The notes beneath the pieces were generated by a model. It did no database searches and was not told where the DNA came from. It saw only the letters and a list, made by a program, of their open reading frames with translations. From the NCBI GenBank assembly GCA_017435465.1, contig JAFSEX010000029.1:1-33207 (forward strand): a stretch of 33,207 bases of DNA, read 5' to 3'. Origin of the DNA: Bacilli bacterium. GTDB taxonomy: Bacteria; Bacillota_I; Bacilli_A; RF39; UBA660. The position numbers and the translations under genes were made by a program. Shown here one piece after another: positions 23,438 to 31,055 of this stretch (within the stretch, counting starts at the first letter, position 1; each line of letters opens with the position of its first letter).

Positions 23438-23922
23438 TCTATCAATCCCTCTATATATTTAATATACACTCTTCTCTTCTCTAAATCAACTCTTTCGATA
23501 AAATCTTTATTATTTGGAATATAAGTAGTTTTATTTTTGCTTTCTATAATTAATAAATTATTATTTTTTATATATTCTATGTTTTTAATTTTTCCAATAC
23601 ATTTACTATTACTAAATACATCCATACCAATTAAATCTTCATCAAGATAATCATCGATTATTAAACTATCTCTATCAATAAATACTTTATTATTTTTAAA
23701 TATTAATACATCATTAATATTATTAAATTCCTTAAATGTTATCATATCAAAATTTTTATGAACTCTATAACTATTTATATTTAATTCTTTTTTATCATTT
23801 CCAATATATATTTTATTACCTACTTTGAATACTTCTTTTTTGAATTTGAATTTAGATAAAATTCTAACTTCACCTTTAATACCATGAGTATTAACTATTT
23901 TACCAACGCATAAATAATTCAT
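23434..23922 (-). CDS. rimM: Ribosome maturation factor RimM
   Basis: Helps assemble the 30S head by binding S19 and 16S rRNA. It has 162 residues. The N-terminal block LCVGKIVNTHGIKGEVRILS is diagnostic. In the C-terminal PRC-barrel part, EDLIGMDVF and YIPNNKDFIERVDLEKRRVY are typical. Translation is coupled to trmD through an ATGA overlap. The SpoU methyltransferase gene lies 7 bases upstream. The usual rpsP and khpA upstream partners are not in the window. Confidence 0.95.
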   Translation of the reverse strand: MNYLCVGKIVNTHGIKGEVRILSKFKFKKEVFKVGNKIYIGNDKKELNINSYRVHKNFDMITFKEFNNINDVLIFKNNKVFIDRDSLIIDDYLDEDLIGMDVFSNSKCIGKIKNIEYIKNNNLLIIESKNKTTYIPNNKDFIERVDLEKRRVYIKYIEGLIE

Positions 23923-23929
23923 AATCCAC

Positions 23930-24655
23930 CTAATTATCTAGTTCATAAAGGATTATACTCGCAGCAACTCCAACATTTAAACTTTCACATTTTTCATTCA
24001 TGGATATATAAATATGTTTATCACATAATTTTTTTATGTTATCACTTACACCTTTACCTTCATTGCCTACAATAACACATAATTTTCCATATTCTTTTAG
24101 ACTTTTTACATTTATTCCACCATCAACATCTGTTCCATAAATTTTATAGTCACTCATCTTTAATAATGGTATAAAACTAGATAAATCTTTTCTAATTATA
24201 TTTATGTTAAATAACATTCCTTGTGTTGCCCTAATAACTTTTGGATTATATAGATCAACTGAATTATCACTTAATACAATTGTATCTACATTAAAAGCAC
24301 ATGCACTTCTAATAATTGTACCCAAATTACCTGGATCTTGGATATTATCTAAAACAAGTATCCTATCACCTAATTCAGATTCTTCTTTTTTCTTACATAC
24401 ACCTATCATATTAATTGGAGTATCTAATTCAGATATTTTTTTCATTATTTCAGGAGTTACATAATATGTATCTACATCTAATGGTAAAAAACTACCTTTT
24501 TCTAAGATTAACTCTTGTAAATAGGAAGCATTATATGCTTCTTTAATTAAATTACTTCCTTCTACTAAAAATAGACCAAGTTCATCTCTATATTTTTTTT
24601 GATTTAATTTTGACCATTCTTTTACTTTTTTATTTTCTAAAGATTCTATATTCAT
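23930..24655 (-). CDS. SpoU-family RNA 2'-O-methyltransferase
   Basis: Methylates a ribose of rRNA or tRNA using S-adenosylmethionine. From ATG at 24655 it has 241 residues: an N-terminal substrate-binding domain starting MNIESLENKKVKEWSKLNQK with FLVEGSNLIKEA, then the SPOUT knot. Knot motifs are LDNIQDPGNLGTIIRSACAF, NPKVIRATQGMLF, VIVGNEGKGVS and ESLNVGVAASIILYEL. RlmB/TrmH/YsgA-type members differ in target, which cannot be told here. The start has GGTGATAAAT upstream; the TATAAT of a duplicated promoter segment lies just before it. Confidence 0.92.
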   Translation of the reverse strand: MNIESLENKKVKEWSKLNQKKYRDELGLFLVEGSNLIKEAYNASYLQELILEKGSFLPLDVDTYYVTPEIMKKISELDTPINMIGVCKKKEESELGDRILVLDNIQDPGNLGTIIRSACAFNVDTIVLSDNSVDLYNPKVIRATQGMLFNINIIRKDLSSFIPLLKMSDYKIYGTDVDGGINVKSLKEYGKLCVIVGNEGKGVSDNIKKLCDKHIYISMNEKCESLNVGVAASIILYELDN

Positions 24656-24731
24656 ATTTATCACCAAAATAATTATACATCAAATATAAAAAAATTAAAA
24701 TAAAAACACATAGAATTTGTGTTTTTATTTT
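24655..24731 (-). repeat. Duplicated terminator-promoter segment, copy 1
   Basis: About 75 bases that closely match 26742-26820. On the minus strand it reads: terminator hairpin AAAAACACA/TGTGTTTTT, a T-rich run, TGTATAATTATTTT (a TATAAT -10), and GGTGAT before the next gene's start. In both copies it follows a pilin-module gene ending in a CC(R/K) pair of cysteines. Differences are a few bases and one-base indels. Confidence 0.75.
24695..24727 (-). terminator. Terminator of the pilin-module gene at 24725-26098
   Basis: AAAAACACA / TGTGTTTTT stem (24702-24710 with 24718-24726), T-rich on the minus-strand side, overlapping the stop codon. Confidence 0.75.
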
Positions 24732-26098
24732 CTACAACATTTAGGAAGATGTTCTTTATTACATACTTCGCCATTAACATCAGCAACACATTTAAAACAT
24801 CTATTATTAGTATCTCCACCTACTAAACCAATTAAAAATGACACTACTGATATTACAAAGAATACTGCTACTCCATATATTAATCTTTTTATAAATGTTT
24901 TTTTAGTGATTTGAATTTGATCATCATTTTGATAAACTATTGCTTTTATTAAATCTATACTTCCCATTAATATAATTATTATTGGAACAGTTATTTTTAT
25001 AATATTCATAATATGTCCTAAAAATATAAATAATTTTATTAAACAATCACAAAAATTATCACTTTCTGCTACACAGGTTGGTTCTTCTACCTCTGGTTCT
25101 GGTGATTCATCCATACAAGTTTCTGGATATTCAGTGCAGCATTTACCAGGATTAGATTCTGCGTATTGTTTATTATCACATTCATTGGATTCCGAAACAG
25201 GATTTTCTAAATCAAGTTCTACTGGAAAAGACAAATCAGTTACAATAAAATTTGTTTTCAACTGACAAGCATGTACATTATAATGTGTTCCAAGGCCAAA
25301 TCCATAAGAATTAGAAATAGTAGATATATTTACTTCTTTTTTCTTAGAACCATCATTCATTTCCCATTCCATTAAATTCCAATCTTCTAATTCTTCAGCA
25401 TAATATGTTGGAGTAGAATGGGCATATAATTTCACAGTATTTTTATTTACTACTAATTTTATTTTATTAAAAGGACTATCTATTATAGAATAAAATTTAC
25501 CAAGTATTTTAGTATTAGGAATTTTTATTAAATTTTTAATACTATCATTCATAAAATGATTCAAGACATTATAATGGTATTGGTGATGTAAATCACGAGT
25601 TGATAAATTAGTAATTTCTAACAAATATGTTCCATCCTGTGAAAAATATATCGCATGTGTATTTATTATTTGATTATTCATATTATAATTACCAGTTATA
25701 TTTGTATTAAAGAATATACTAAACCCTAAAAAAGTATGCCACAAATTCTGTGTTTCCGCAGTCTTATTAATATTTAAAGAAAAAGTTTTTTCATTTGAAT
25801 TATTACTTGGATAATATAGAAAGTCTGCATGTGGAGAAGTACCATATCCTTTAAAATCAACTGTTTTTCCATCATTAGTAATATTTGTATGTCTATCTAT
25901 TGTATAATTACCAACCATAATTTCTTCATGATACTCAATATATTTGTGTTCTGTATCTGAAATAATTGCTTGTTCTTGAAAATTAGTATGATCATATATC
26001 CACCAAGTAGCTTTTGACAAATCTTCTTCAGCATATACATTATTTCCAATAATTAAACATATACAAAATAATATAAATAAATTCAAATATTTCTTCAT
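24725..26098 (-). CDS. Secreted N-terminal domain joined to pilin-like two-helix module
   Basis: A 457-residue protein. A signal peptide (1-23, LFILFCICLIIGNNVYA) is followed by an unrecognised, probably beta-rich outer domain (24-320) starting EEDLSKATWWIYDHTNFQEQ. A cysteine-rich linker holds ECDNKQYAESNPGKCCTEYP and acidic repeats. The shared cassette begins near 342 (CVAESDNFCDC). Helix 1 is at about 355-388, a charged loop is YQNDDQIQITKK, helix 2 is at 405-427, then the cysteine tail NRCFKCVADVNGEVCNKEHL. The gene ends almost at once after this module, unlike the two longer relatives. Its last 373 bp of cassette are nearly identical to 27369-27741. Topology should place both the N-terminal domain and the cysteine tail outside. 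The function is unknown. Confidence 0.75.
   Translation of the reverse strand: MKKYLNLFILFCICLIIGNNVYAEEDLSKATWWIYDHTNFQEQAIISDTEHKYIEYHEEIMVGNYTIDRHTNITNDGKTVDFKGYGTSPHADFLYYPSNNSNEKTFSLNINKTAETQNLWHTFLGFSIFFNTNITGNYNMNNQIINTHAIYFSQDGTYLLEITNLSTRDLHHQYHYNVLNHFMNDSIKNLIKIPNTKILGKFYSIIDSPFNKIKLVVNKNTVKLYAHSTPTYYAEELEDWNLMEWEMNDGSKKKEVNISTISNSYGFGLGTHYNVHACQLKTNFIVTDLSFPVELDLENPVSESNECDNKQYAESNPGKCCTEYPETCMDESPEPEVEEPTCVAESDNFCDCLIKLFIFLGHIMNIIKITVPIIIILMGSIDLIKAIVYQNDDQIQITKKTFIKRLIYGVAVFFVISVVSFLIGLVGGDTNNRCFKCVADVNGEVCNKEHLPKCCRK
24732..25104 (-). repeat. Near-identical cassette repeat, copy A
   Basis: This 373-bp segment encodes the pilin-like module and aligns base for base, without gaps, with 27369-27741. 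Only scattered substitutions are seen, clustered at the cytoplasmic loop (around 24890-24925). A more distant third copy lies at about 4495-4825. It is a recent duplication or gene conversion. Confidence 0.85.
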
Positions 26099-26109
26099 AT
26101 ATTCACCTA

Positions 26110-26742
26110 CTATTTTTTAAGTTCATTTCTATATATTTTCCAATTTGGAACATAAATACTAACTAAGTCCCAAAACATTTTAGAATGATTTGGATGTATA
26201 AAATGACATAATTCATGAAATATAACATAATCTATTACTTTTTCATCATATCTAATTAAATTAGAATTCAAAGTTACATTATTATTAGCTCTATTACATA
26301 CTCCCCATCTTGTTTTCATATTTCTAATTTTTAAATTGATTTTAGGTAATGGTTCTAAAAACTTATTAATACATAAATCTAATCTTTCTTCAAAAATTAT
26401 ATTAATTTGTTTTTTTAACCATTTATCTAATGTTTCTCTATCTTTAACAAATATTTTTTTATCAATTATGGATATAGTTTTATTATCAAAAAAAATTATA
26501 TCATAATCCTTACCTAAATATTTAAATTTTTTATTATTTTCTATTCTTTTAATTTGTTTATCTAACATCTTACATATAGAGTTATAATTGTCATTTATTA
26601 TTTTTTCTAATTGTTTATTACTAGTAAATCTATTGCAACTTATATATATCTTTAAATCTTCTTTAACTCTAATATATAAATTTTTAATTTTCTTTTTTTC
26701 AATAATTACTTCATAATTGTTATTTAAATAATTAAAAATCAT
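26110..26742 (-). CDS. YgjP-like (DUF45) zinc metallopeptidase
   Basis: A 210-residue cytoplasmic protein of the YgjP/DUF45 metallopeptidase family. The zinc motif is in FHELCHFIHPNHSKMFW: H176, E177, H180, and H186 as likely third ligand. The family signature MKTRWGVCNRANNNVTLNSN precedes it. The N-terminal beta part starts MIFNYLNNNYEVIIEKKKIK. Members are sometimes next to restriction systems, but the cellular role is unclear. The start at 26742 has GGTGATAAT upstream; an in-frame upstream extension would read through the duplicated promoter segment and is rejected. The pilin-module gene follows 11 bases later. Confidence 0.88.
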   Translation of the reverse strand: MIFNYLNNNYEVIIEKKKIKNLYIRVKEDLKIYISCNRFTSNKQLEKIINDNYNSICKMLDKQIKRIENNKKFKYLGKDYDIIFFDNKTISIIDKKIFVKDRETLDKWLKKQINIIFEERLDLCINKFLEPLPKINLKIRNMKTRWGVCNRANNNVTLNSNLIRYDEKVIDYVIFHELCHFIHPNHSKMFWDLVSIYVPNWKIYRNELKK

Positions 26743-26820
26743 TATTATCACCATAAAATAATTATACAACAAATATAAAAAAAGTAAAATTAAAAACACA
26801 TTAGAATTTGTGTTTTTAAT
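26742..26820 (-). repeat. Duplicated terminator-promoter segment, copy 2
   Basis: Matches 24655-24731 with few differences: hairpin AAAAACACA/TGTGTTTTT, T-run, TTGTATAATTATTTT and GGTGAT before the YgjP-like start. The two segments sit at the 3' end of two pilin-module genes, so the duplication spans gene end, terminator and promoter. Confidence 0.75.
26785..26818 (-). terminator. Terminator of the VWA/pilin-module gene
   Basis: AAAAACACA / TGTGTTTTT stem (26792-26800 with 26809-26817) followed on the minus strand by TTTTACTTTTTTT. Confidence 0.78.
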
Positions 26821-28528
26821 TTTTACAACATATCATAAATGATTTAAATGCATTATATTCTCCATACATGTGTTGCGGTGATCTTTCATAGGGAAAATTT
26901 AATCCATTATAATTATTAGAAAACAGGGAATTATTTACCCAACTATTGAAAATACTTTCATCATTGTTTCCACTATATAATAATAATGGTCCTTCTTTTT
27001 CAAAAAATTGACCTTTGAAATTTTCTTGATCATAAAATATAAGCTTCGTATTTTTATCTATAACAAATGAATCTAATGTAAGTGAAGTGGAATTGGGTGC
27101 CGCTATTGTAGAGGAACTATATTTTCCTTTTCCAAGTATATCGTTTGAATTTGGATAATTAGAATTTTCTAATGTGAAAAATTTTTGATTCATACCTATA
27201 ACAATATCACTAAAATGAACTCTACATCCTTCAATTGGTGCAGTATTAACATCACTACATGACCAACCTTCTAAATTAGGCTCTTTTTTTTCAGGAATTG
27301 ATTCTTCTTCTTTTGGAACTTCATCTTCTTGAGGTTCTTCTTTTGGAACACTTTCTATATTTGAATTCCTACAACATTTAGGAAGATGTTCTTTATTACA
27401 TACTTCGCCATTAACATCAGCGACACATTTAAAACATCTATTATTAGTATCTCCTCCTACTAAACCAATTAAAAATGATACTACTGATATTACAAAGAAT
27501 ACTGCTACTCCATATATTAATCTTTTTACAAATATTTTCTTTGTTTGCTGTATTTGATCATCATTTTGATAAACTATTGCTTTTATTAAATCTATACTTC
27601 CCATTAATATAATTATTATTGGAACAGTTATTTTTATAATATTCATAATATGTCCTAAAAATATAAATAATCTTATTAAACAATCACAAAAATTATCACT
27701 TTCTGCTACACAGGTTGGTTCTTCTATTTCAGGTTCTGGTGGAATTGTTGGCACTTCATCTTCTTCTTTTGGTATTTCAGTAATAGGCTCACTAATATCA
27801 ATAAAATAATATTTTCCTAATGTTTGTTTTGTTTTTTCACCAAAATAATTTATATTTGCATGGTCATTACCGATGTTTACAATATATAATTTTATTCCAT
27901 AATCAAGCAAACTTTCTCCACCAGCAATTGTTTCAAACACATTATGATCCATTGAATCAGTTAGCCATATAATAATGTCATAACTCCATTGAGAAGTAGG
28001 TACCATTTTAGATGATAAATATTTAAATGCACTTTCACTTCCTGTTGGAGGGAATGTACCATTATATACTATCATATTATAATCGTATGTTTTATCTTTG
28101 CTTATGTTTTTTCTCATTATGGCTTGAAATTTAACACTTTCATTTATTCCATCTGTATATAAAAATGGTGCATAATTTGCAATACCAATCATATCCTCTG
28201 AATGCAGTGCATTAACAAATTTTTGAATTGTTTCATCTATATAACTTAATTGTGTATTGTTTTGCATACTTCCACTTACATCAACTGCAAATAATACATT
28301 TGCATAACTTCTAGTTTGTCCATCTGGCATTCTAGTAGCTTCACTTTCTCTCCAAGTTTTAAACCATTCTGGATTATTAATAAGTAATTTTTCACAATTA
28401 TTTGCTTCAGTACAAGTACTTGGTATGGAATAATATTCTTTTGATTCAGTAATAATAGTTTTTGTATTATTAAAATTAATATTTACTATACATAGTAACA
28501 TAAATAATATAAAATTTATCTTTTTCAT
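26816..28528 (-). CDS. VWA domain - pilin-like two-helix module - crystallin-like domain protein
   Basis: A 570-residue protein with four parts. A signal peptide lies at about 1-20. A von Willebrand A domain (about 75-245) has an intact metal site: D83-V-S85-G-S87 in LFAVDVSGSMQ, T162 in FPPTGSESAF and D191 in IIIWLTDSMD. After an acidic/proline linker (250-271), the shared cassette (273-387) has helix 1 (284-318), a charged loop, helix 2 (337-357) and cysteines C365, C368, C377, C385 and C386. After a second acidic linker (389-420), the domain 421-570 is homologous to the end of the 3907-4857 protein, with LIFYDQENFKGQFFEKEGP, a beta/gamma-crystallin-like motif. With the signal removed, both VWA and crystallin-like parts lie outside. 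VWA domains usually bind proteins; the role here is unknown. Confidence 0.8.
   Translation of the reverse strand: MKKINFILFMLLCIVNINFNNTKTIITESKEYYSIPSTCTEANNCEKLLINNPEWFKTWRESEATRMPDGQTRSYANVLFAVDVSGSMQNNTQLSYIDETIQKFVNALHSEDMIGIANYAPFLYTDGINESVKFQAIMRKNISKDKTYDYNMIVYNGTFPPTGSESAFKYLSSKMVPTSQWSYDIIIWLTDSMDHNVFETIAGGESLLDYGIKLYIVNIGNDHANINYFGEKTKQTLGKYYFIDISEPITEIPKEEDEVPTIPPEPEIEEPTCVAESDNFCDCLIRLFIFLGHIMNIIKITVPIIIILMGSIDLIKAIVYQNDDQIQQTKKIFVKRLIYGVAVFFVISVVSFLIGLVGGDTNNRCFKCVADVNGEVCNKEHLPKCCRNSNIESVPKEEPQEDEVPKEEESIPEKKEPNLEGWSCSDVNTAPIEGCRVHFSDIVIGMNQKFFTLENSNYPNSNDILGKGKYSSSTIAAPNSTSLTLDSFVIDKNTKLIFYDQENFKGQFFEKEGPLLLYSGNNDESIFNSWVNNSLFSNNYNGLNFPYERSPQHMYGEYNAFKSFMICCKN
27369..27741 (-). 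repeat. Near-identical cassette repeat, copy B
   Basis: Partner of 24732-25104, same length, offset 2637 bases. It sits inside the VWA gene, where coding continues past the cassette, whereas copy A is at the end of its gene. Confidence 0.85.
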
Positions 28529-28546
28529 AAAATCAACTCAATTCAT

Positions 28547-30967
28547 TTAATTGTCTATATTTGTTTCTACATATTCCAATAATTTTAAAAATAATTTAAT
28601 AAATCTTTTATCAATTTTTATTTTTGATAATCGTCTAACTTTTATTCTTTTTTTCTTAATAGGTATTTCTTCAAACATTACATCACTTATTAATTCTTTT
28701 TTTGATGTTTCTATTGGTAAATCAGAAATTATATCATCAATATCCTGATTTATAACTTGTCCAGCATCCATTTCTATATCATTACCACGTACATTAAGAA
28801 TCAATTTTTCTGTTGTAGATACATTATTTATTTCTACAACAAAATCATTATTGTCTTCATATACAATTGTTTCTAATTGTTCGCCATTTAAGAAAGCTAC
28901 TACAGTATCTGCCTTTTTTACATTTTTAAAGCGAACTATATATTTTCTTTTTTGAGGTATGATTCCACTTTTACCAGATGTTGGTCTAATCGCAACGGCA
29001 TAATCATTTTTCCTATAATTATACTCTATAGTGGTGATTGTATAAAATCCTCTTTTATATTGATTAGTTTCACCATCATCCTCATATAAATTATATGAAT
29101 TAGTAGCACCCGGAAATATTTGTATTTCCATAACTTCCGGAACACTTGTATCATTTAAAGCCTTTGGATTGGCTAGTGGAATAATCGCACCAGCAGGAAC
29201 AAATACTGGATATGTTTCATCTTTATAAAATGAGACGTGGTCCAACCCGCCATTAAATCTTTTTCCAGTTGTAAAATCATACCAAACTCCTTTTGGTAAA
29301 TAAAATCTGTGTATTACACGATTCATTATATTATCTTTCTTTTCAACAATTGGCGCAATTAACATTTGAGTACCTAAGAAGTATTGATTTCTAACCTTTA
29401 AATCATCAAATAATGTTGGAACTTTATAATATATTGGTTGAATTAATGGTGTTCCTGTTTTATGATATTTATAACTTTCTGAATATATATATGGAATTAA
29501 TCTATATCTAAACTTCAAATAATCTTTTGTTATTTCATAGGTTTTATAGTCAAGTTTCCATGGTTCTTTTTTATAATATTTACCTTCATCAGATGAAAAT
29601 CTAAGTATTGGAGAGAATGTTCCAAATTGAACATATCTTAAATATAGTTCATTATCTTCCATTCCTTTATAAAATCCGCCGATATCATGACTCCACCAAG
29701 ATATTCCCGAATTTGCAGCAGCTGAATTATAAAATGGTAAATTTTTTAATGTGTTCCAACTGACAATTGTTCTTCCAGAATAACATATTGGATATCTATG
29801 TGGTGCAACCTTAGCATTTCTACTTAAAATCAAGGGTCTAATGTTTTCATTTTTTTCCATGTCTTTTATATGATAGTAGTTAAGTAAAGATAATTTATTC
29901 AAATCTTCTTTCATAGGTTTATAATCTATCCAGAAAAAATCAAATCCTAAATTTTGAATTGGATGAATAAATAATTTTAAATAAACTTCAACAAATTTTA
30001 AAACTTTAGGATTAAAAACTACTAAATTATCAGTTATTCCTAAATATTCACTAAGAATTTTAAATTTTGGTTCAGTACTTGGAATACCATTTTTAGGATT
30101 TATATTTAAACCTACTTCTATATTATTTTCATGTAAAAAATCAGTTAATTTTTTTGGATCAGGAATATATTTAGAATCAAATGTAAATCCTGTTTCTAAC
30201 TTTTTTTTATTTAATTCATTTATTATATGCCATTTTTTATCAAGTAAAAATACAGATATCGGTATTTCTTTATCTTTAAAGGTTTCTATTTCTTTTATTA
30301 CATCTTTTTCACTATATTTAATATTTTTACTCCACCAATTACCTAATGCATAACGTGGTATCATAGGTGGCATAGTAGTTAATTCAAAATAATCTTTTAA
30401 ACACAGTCCAAAATCTTTTTTATATGCAAATAAATAAATATCTATACCTTTACTATCTCTTTCTTCAAAAACTCCATCTTCATTTATAATCATGCTTTCT
30501 GAATCATCAAAAGATGCAAAACCATCTGCTGAATATAAACCATTATCTAATTTTAAAGTTCCTTCAAAATCATCTAAAGATACATTACTTCCACCATAAC
30601 TTCTAACTTCAGGGTGCTTATAGTACCAAGTTCTATCTGTATTTGAAAGTGTTACTTTTAAGTTTGATGCTGGAAACAACTTACTTCCTACAAAGGGCAT
30701 TTCTTTTTGATATTCTACATTAAAATATCTAGTAGATATTTGTAAATATTTATTATCTTCTTTTATTTGAAAATTACATTCAGGAAAATTTCTAAACCAA
30801 GCAAATTCTGTTGGTCTATCTTCAAATATTCCATCCTTATTATATTCAAATCTTATTAGTCTTTCAGTAAGAATTGTAAATCTATATGTTTTACCCTTAA
30901 TAATTGATTTTGAATTACTTTTATTATTTAAATAATCAACTAAAAACATTAATTTAGGTTTTTCCAT
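28547..30967 (-). CDS. Glycoside hydrolase family 31 protein, acid/base residue replaced
   Basis: An 806-residue cytoplasmic protein with the GH31 fold (alpha-glucosidase/alpha-xylosidase type). The N-terminal beta domain (20-200) is followed by the barrel: YALGNWWSKNIKYSEKDV, then GFDFFWIDYKP with D348 as nucleophile, and WWSHDIGGFYKGMEDNELYL with RYVQFGTFSPILRFSSDEGK. The typical acid/base motif F-S-G-D-T is here YSGRT (arginine at 399), so the usual catalytic aspartate is missing. The C-terminal beta domains run to about 725. A charged tail then ends in IPIKKKRIKVRRLSKIKIDK and a short helix, which looks added. There is no signal peptide. A good promoter precedes it; the VWA gene follows 18 bases later, so the two may be co-transcribed. 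Confidence 0.88.
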   Translation of the reverse strand: MEKPKLMFLVDYLNNKSNSKSIIKGKTYRFTILTERLIRFEYNKDGIFEDRPTEFAWFRNFPECNFQIKEDNKYLQISTRYFNVEYQKEMPFVGSKLFPASNLKVTLSNTDRTWYYKHPEVRSYGGSNVSLDDFEGTLKLDNGLYSADGFASFDDSESMIINEDGVFEERDSKGIDIYLFAYKKDFGLCLKDYFELTTMPPMIPRYALGNWWSKNIKYSEKDVIKEIETFKDKEIPISVFLLDKKWHIINELNKKKLETGFTFDSKYIPDPKKLTDFLHENNIEVGLNINPKNGIPSTEPKFKILSEYLGITDNLVVFNPKVLKFVEVYLKLFIHPIQNLGFDFFWIDYKPMKEDLNKLSLLNYYHIKDMEKNENIRPLILSRNAKVAPHRYPICYSGRTIVSWNTLKNLPFYNSAAANSGISWWSHDIGGFYKGMEDNELYLRYVQFGTFSPILRFSSDEGKYYKKEPWKLDYKTYEITKDYLKFRYRLIPYIYSESYKYHKTGTPLIQPIYYKVPTLFDDLKVRNQYFLGTQMLIAPIVEKKDNIMNRVIHRFYLPKGVWYDFTTGKRFNGGLDHVSFYKDETYPVFVPAGAIIPLANPKALNDTSVPEVMEIQIFPGATNSYNLYEDDGETNQYKRGFYTITTIEYNYRKNDYAVAIRPTSGKSGIIPQKRKYIVRFKNVKKADTVVAFLNGEQLETIVYEDNNDFVVEINNVSTTEKLILNVRGNDIEMDAGQVINQDIDDIISDLPIETSKKELISDVMFEEIPIKKKRIKVRRLSKIKIDKRFIKLFLKLLEYVETNIDN

Positions 30968-30992
30968 TCTATCACCTATTTTCCTATTATTA

Positions 30993-31021
30993 ATGATAAC
31001 ATAAAACCCATTTTATAACAA
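30993..31021 (-). promoter_or_regulatory. Promoter of the GH31 gene
   Basis: Minus strand: -35 TTGTTA (31016-31021), 17-base spacer, -10 TATCAT (30993-30998). It directly follows the terminator of the GLUG-repeat gene. Confidence 0.6.
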
Positions 31022-31052
31022 TAGAAAAAACTCTTATAAAAAGAGTTTTTAA
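31022..31052 (-). terminator. Terminator of the GLUG-repeat gene
   Basis: AAAAACTCTT / AAGAGTTTTT stem (31026-31035 with 31041-31050) followed by TTTTTTCTATTG on the minus strand. Confidence 0.82.
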
Positions 31053-31055
31053 TTT

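Noticed and set aside
24655-26820. The two intergenic repeats as ends of a mobile element
   Set aside because: They are direct copies containing an ordinary terminator and promoter, tied to the cassette duplication; no transposase or recombinase lies between them.
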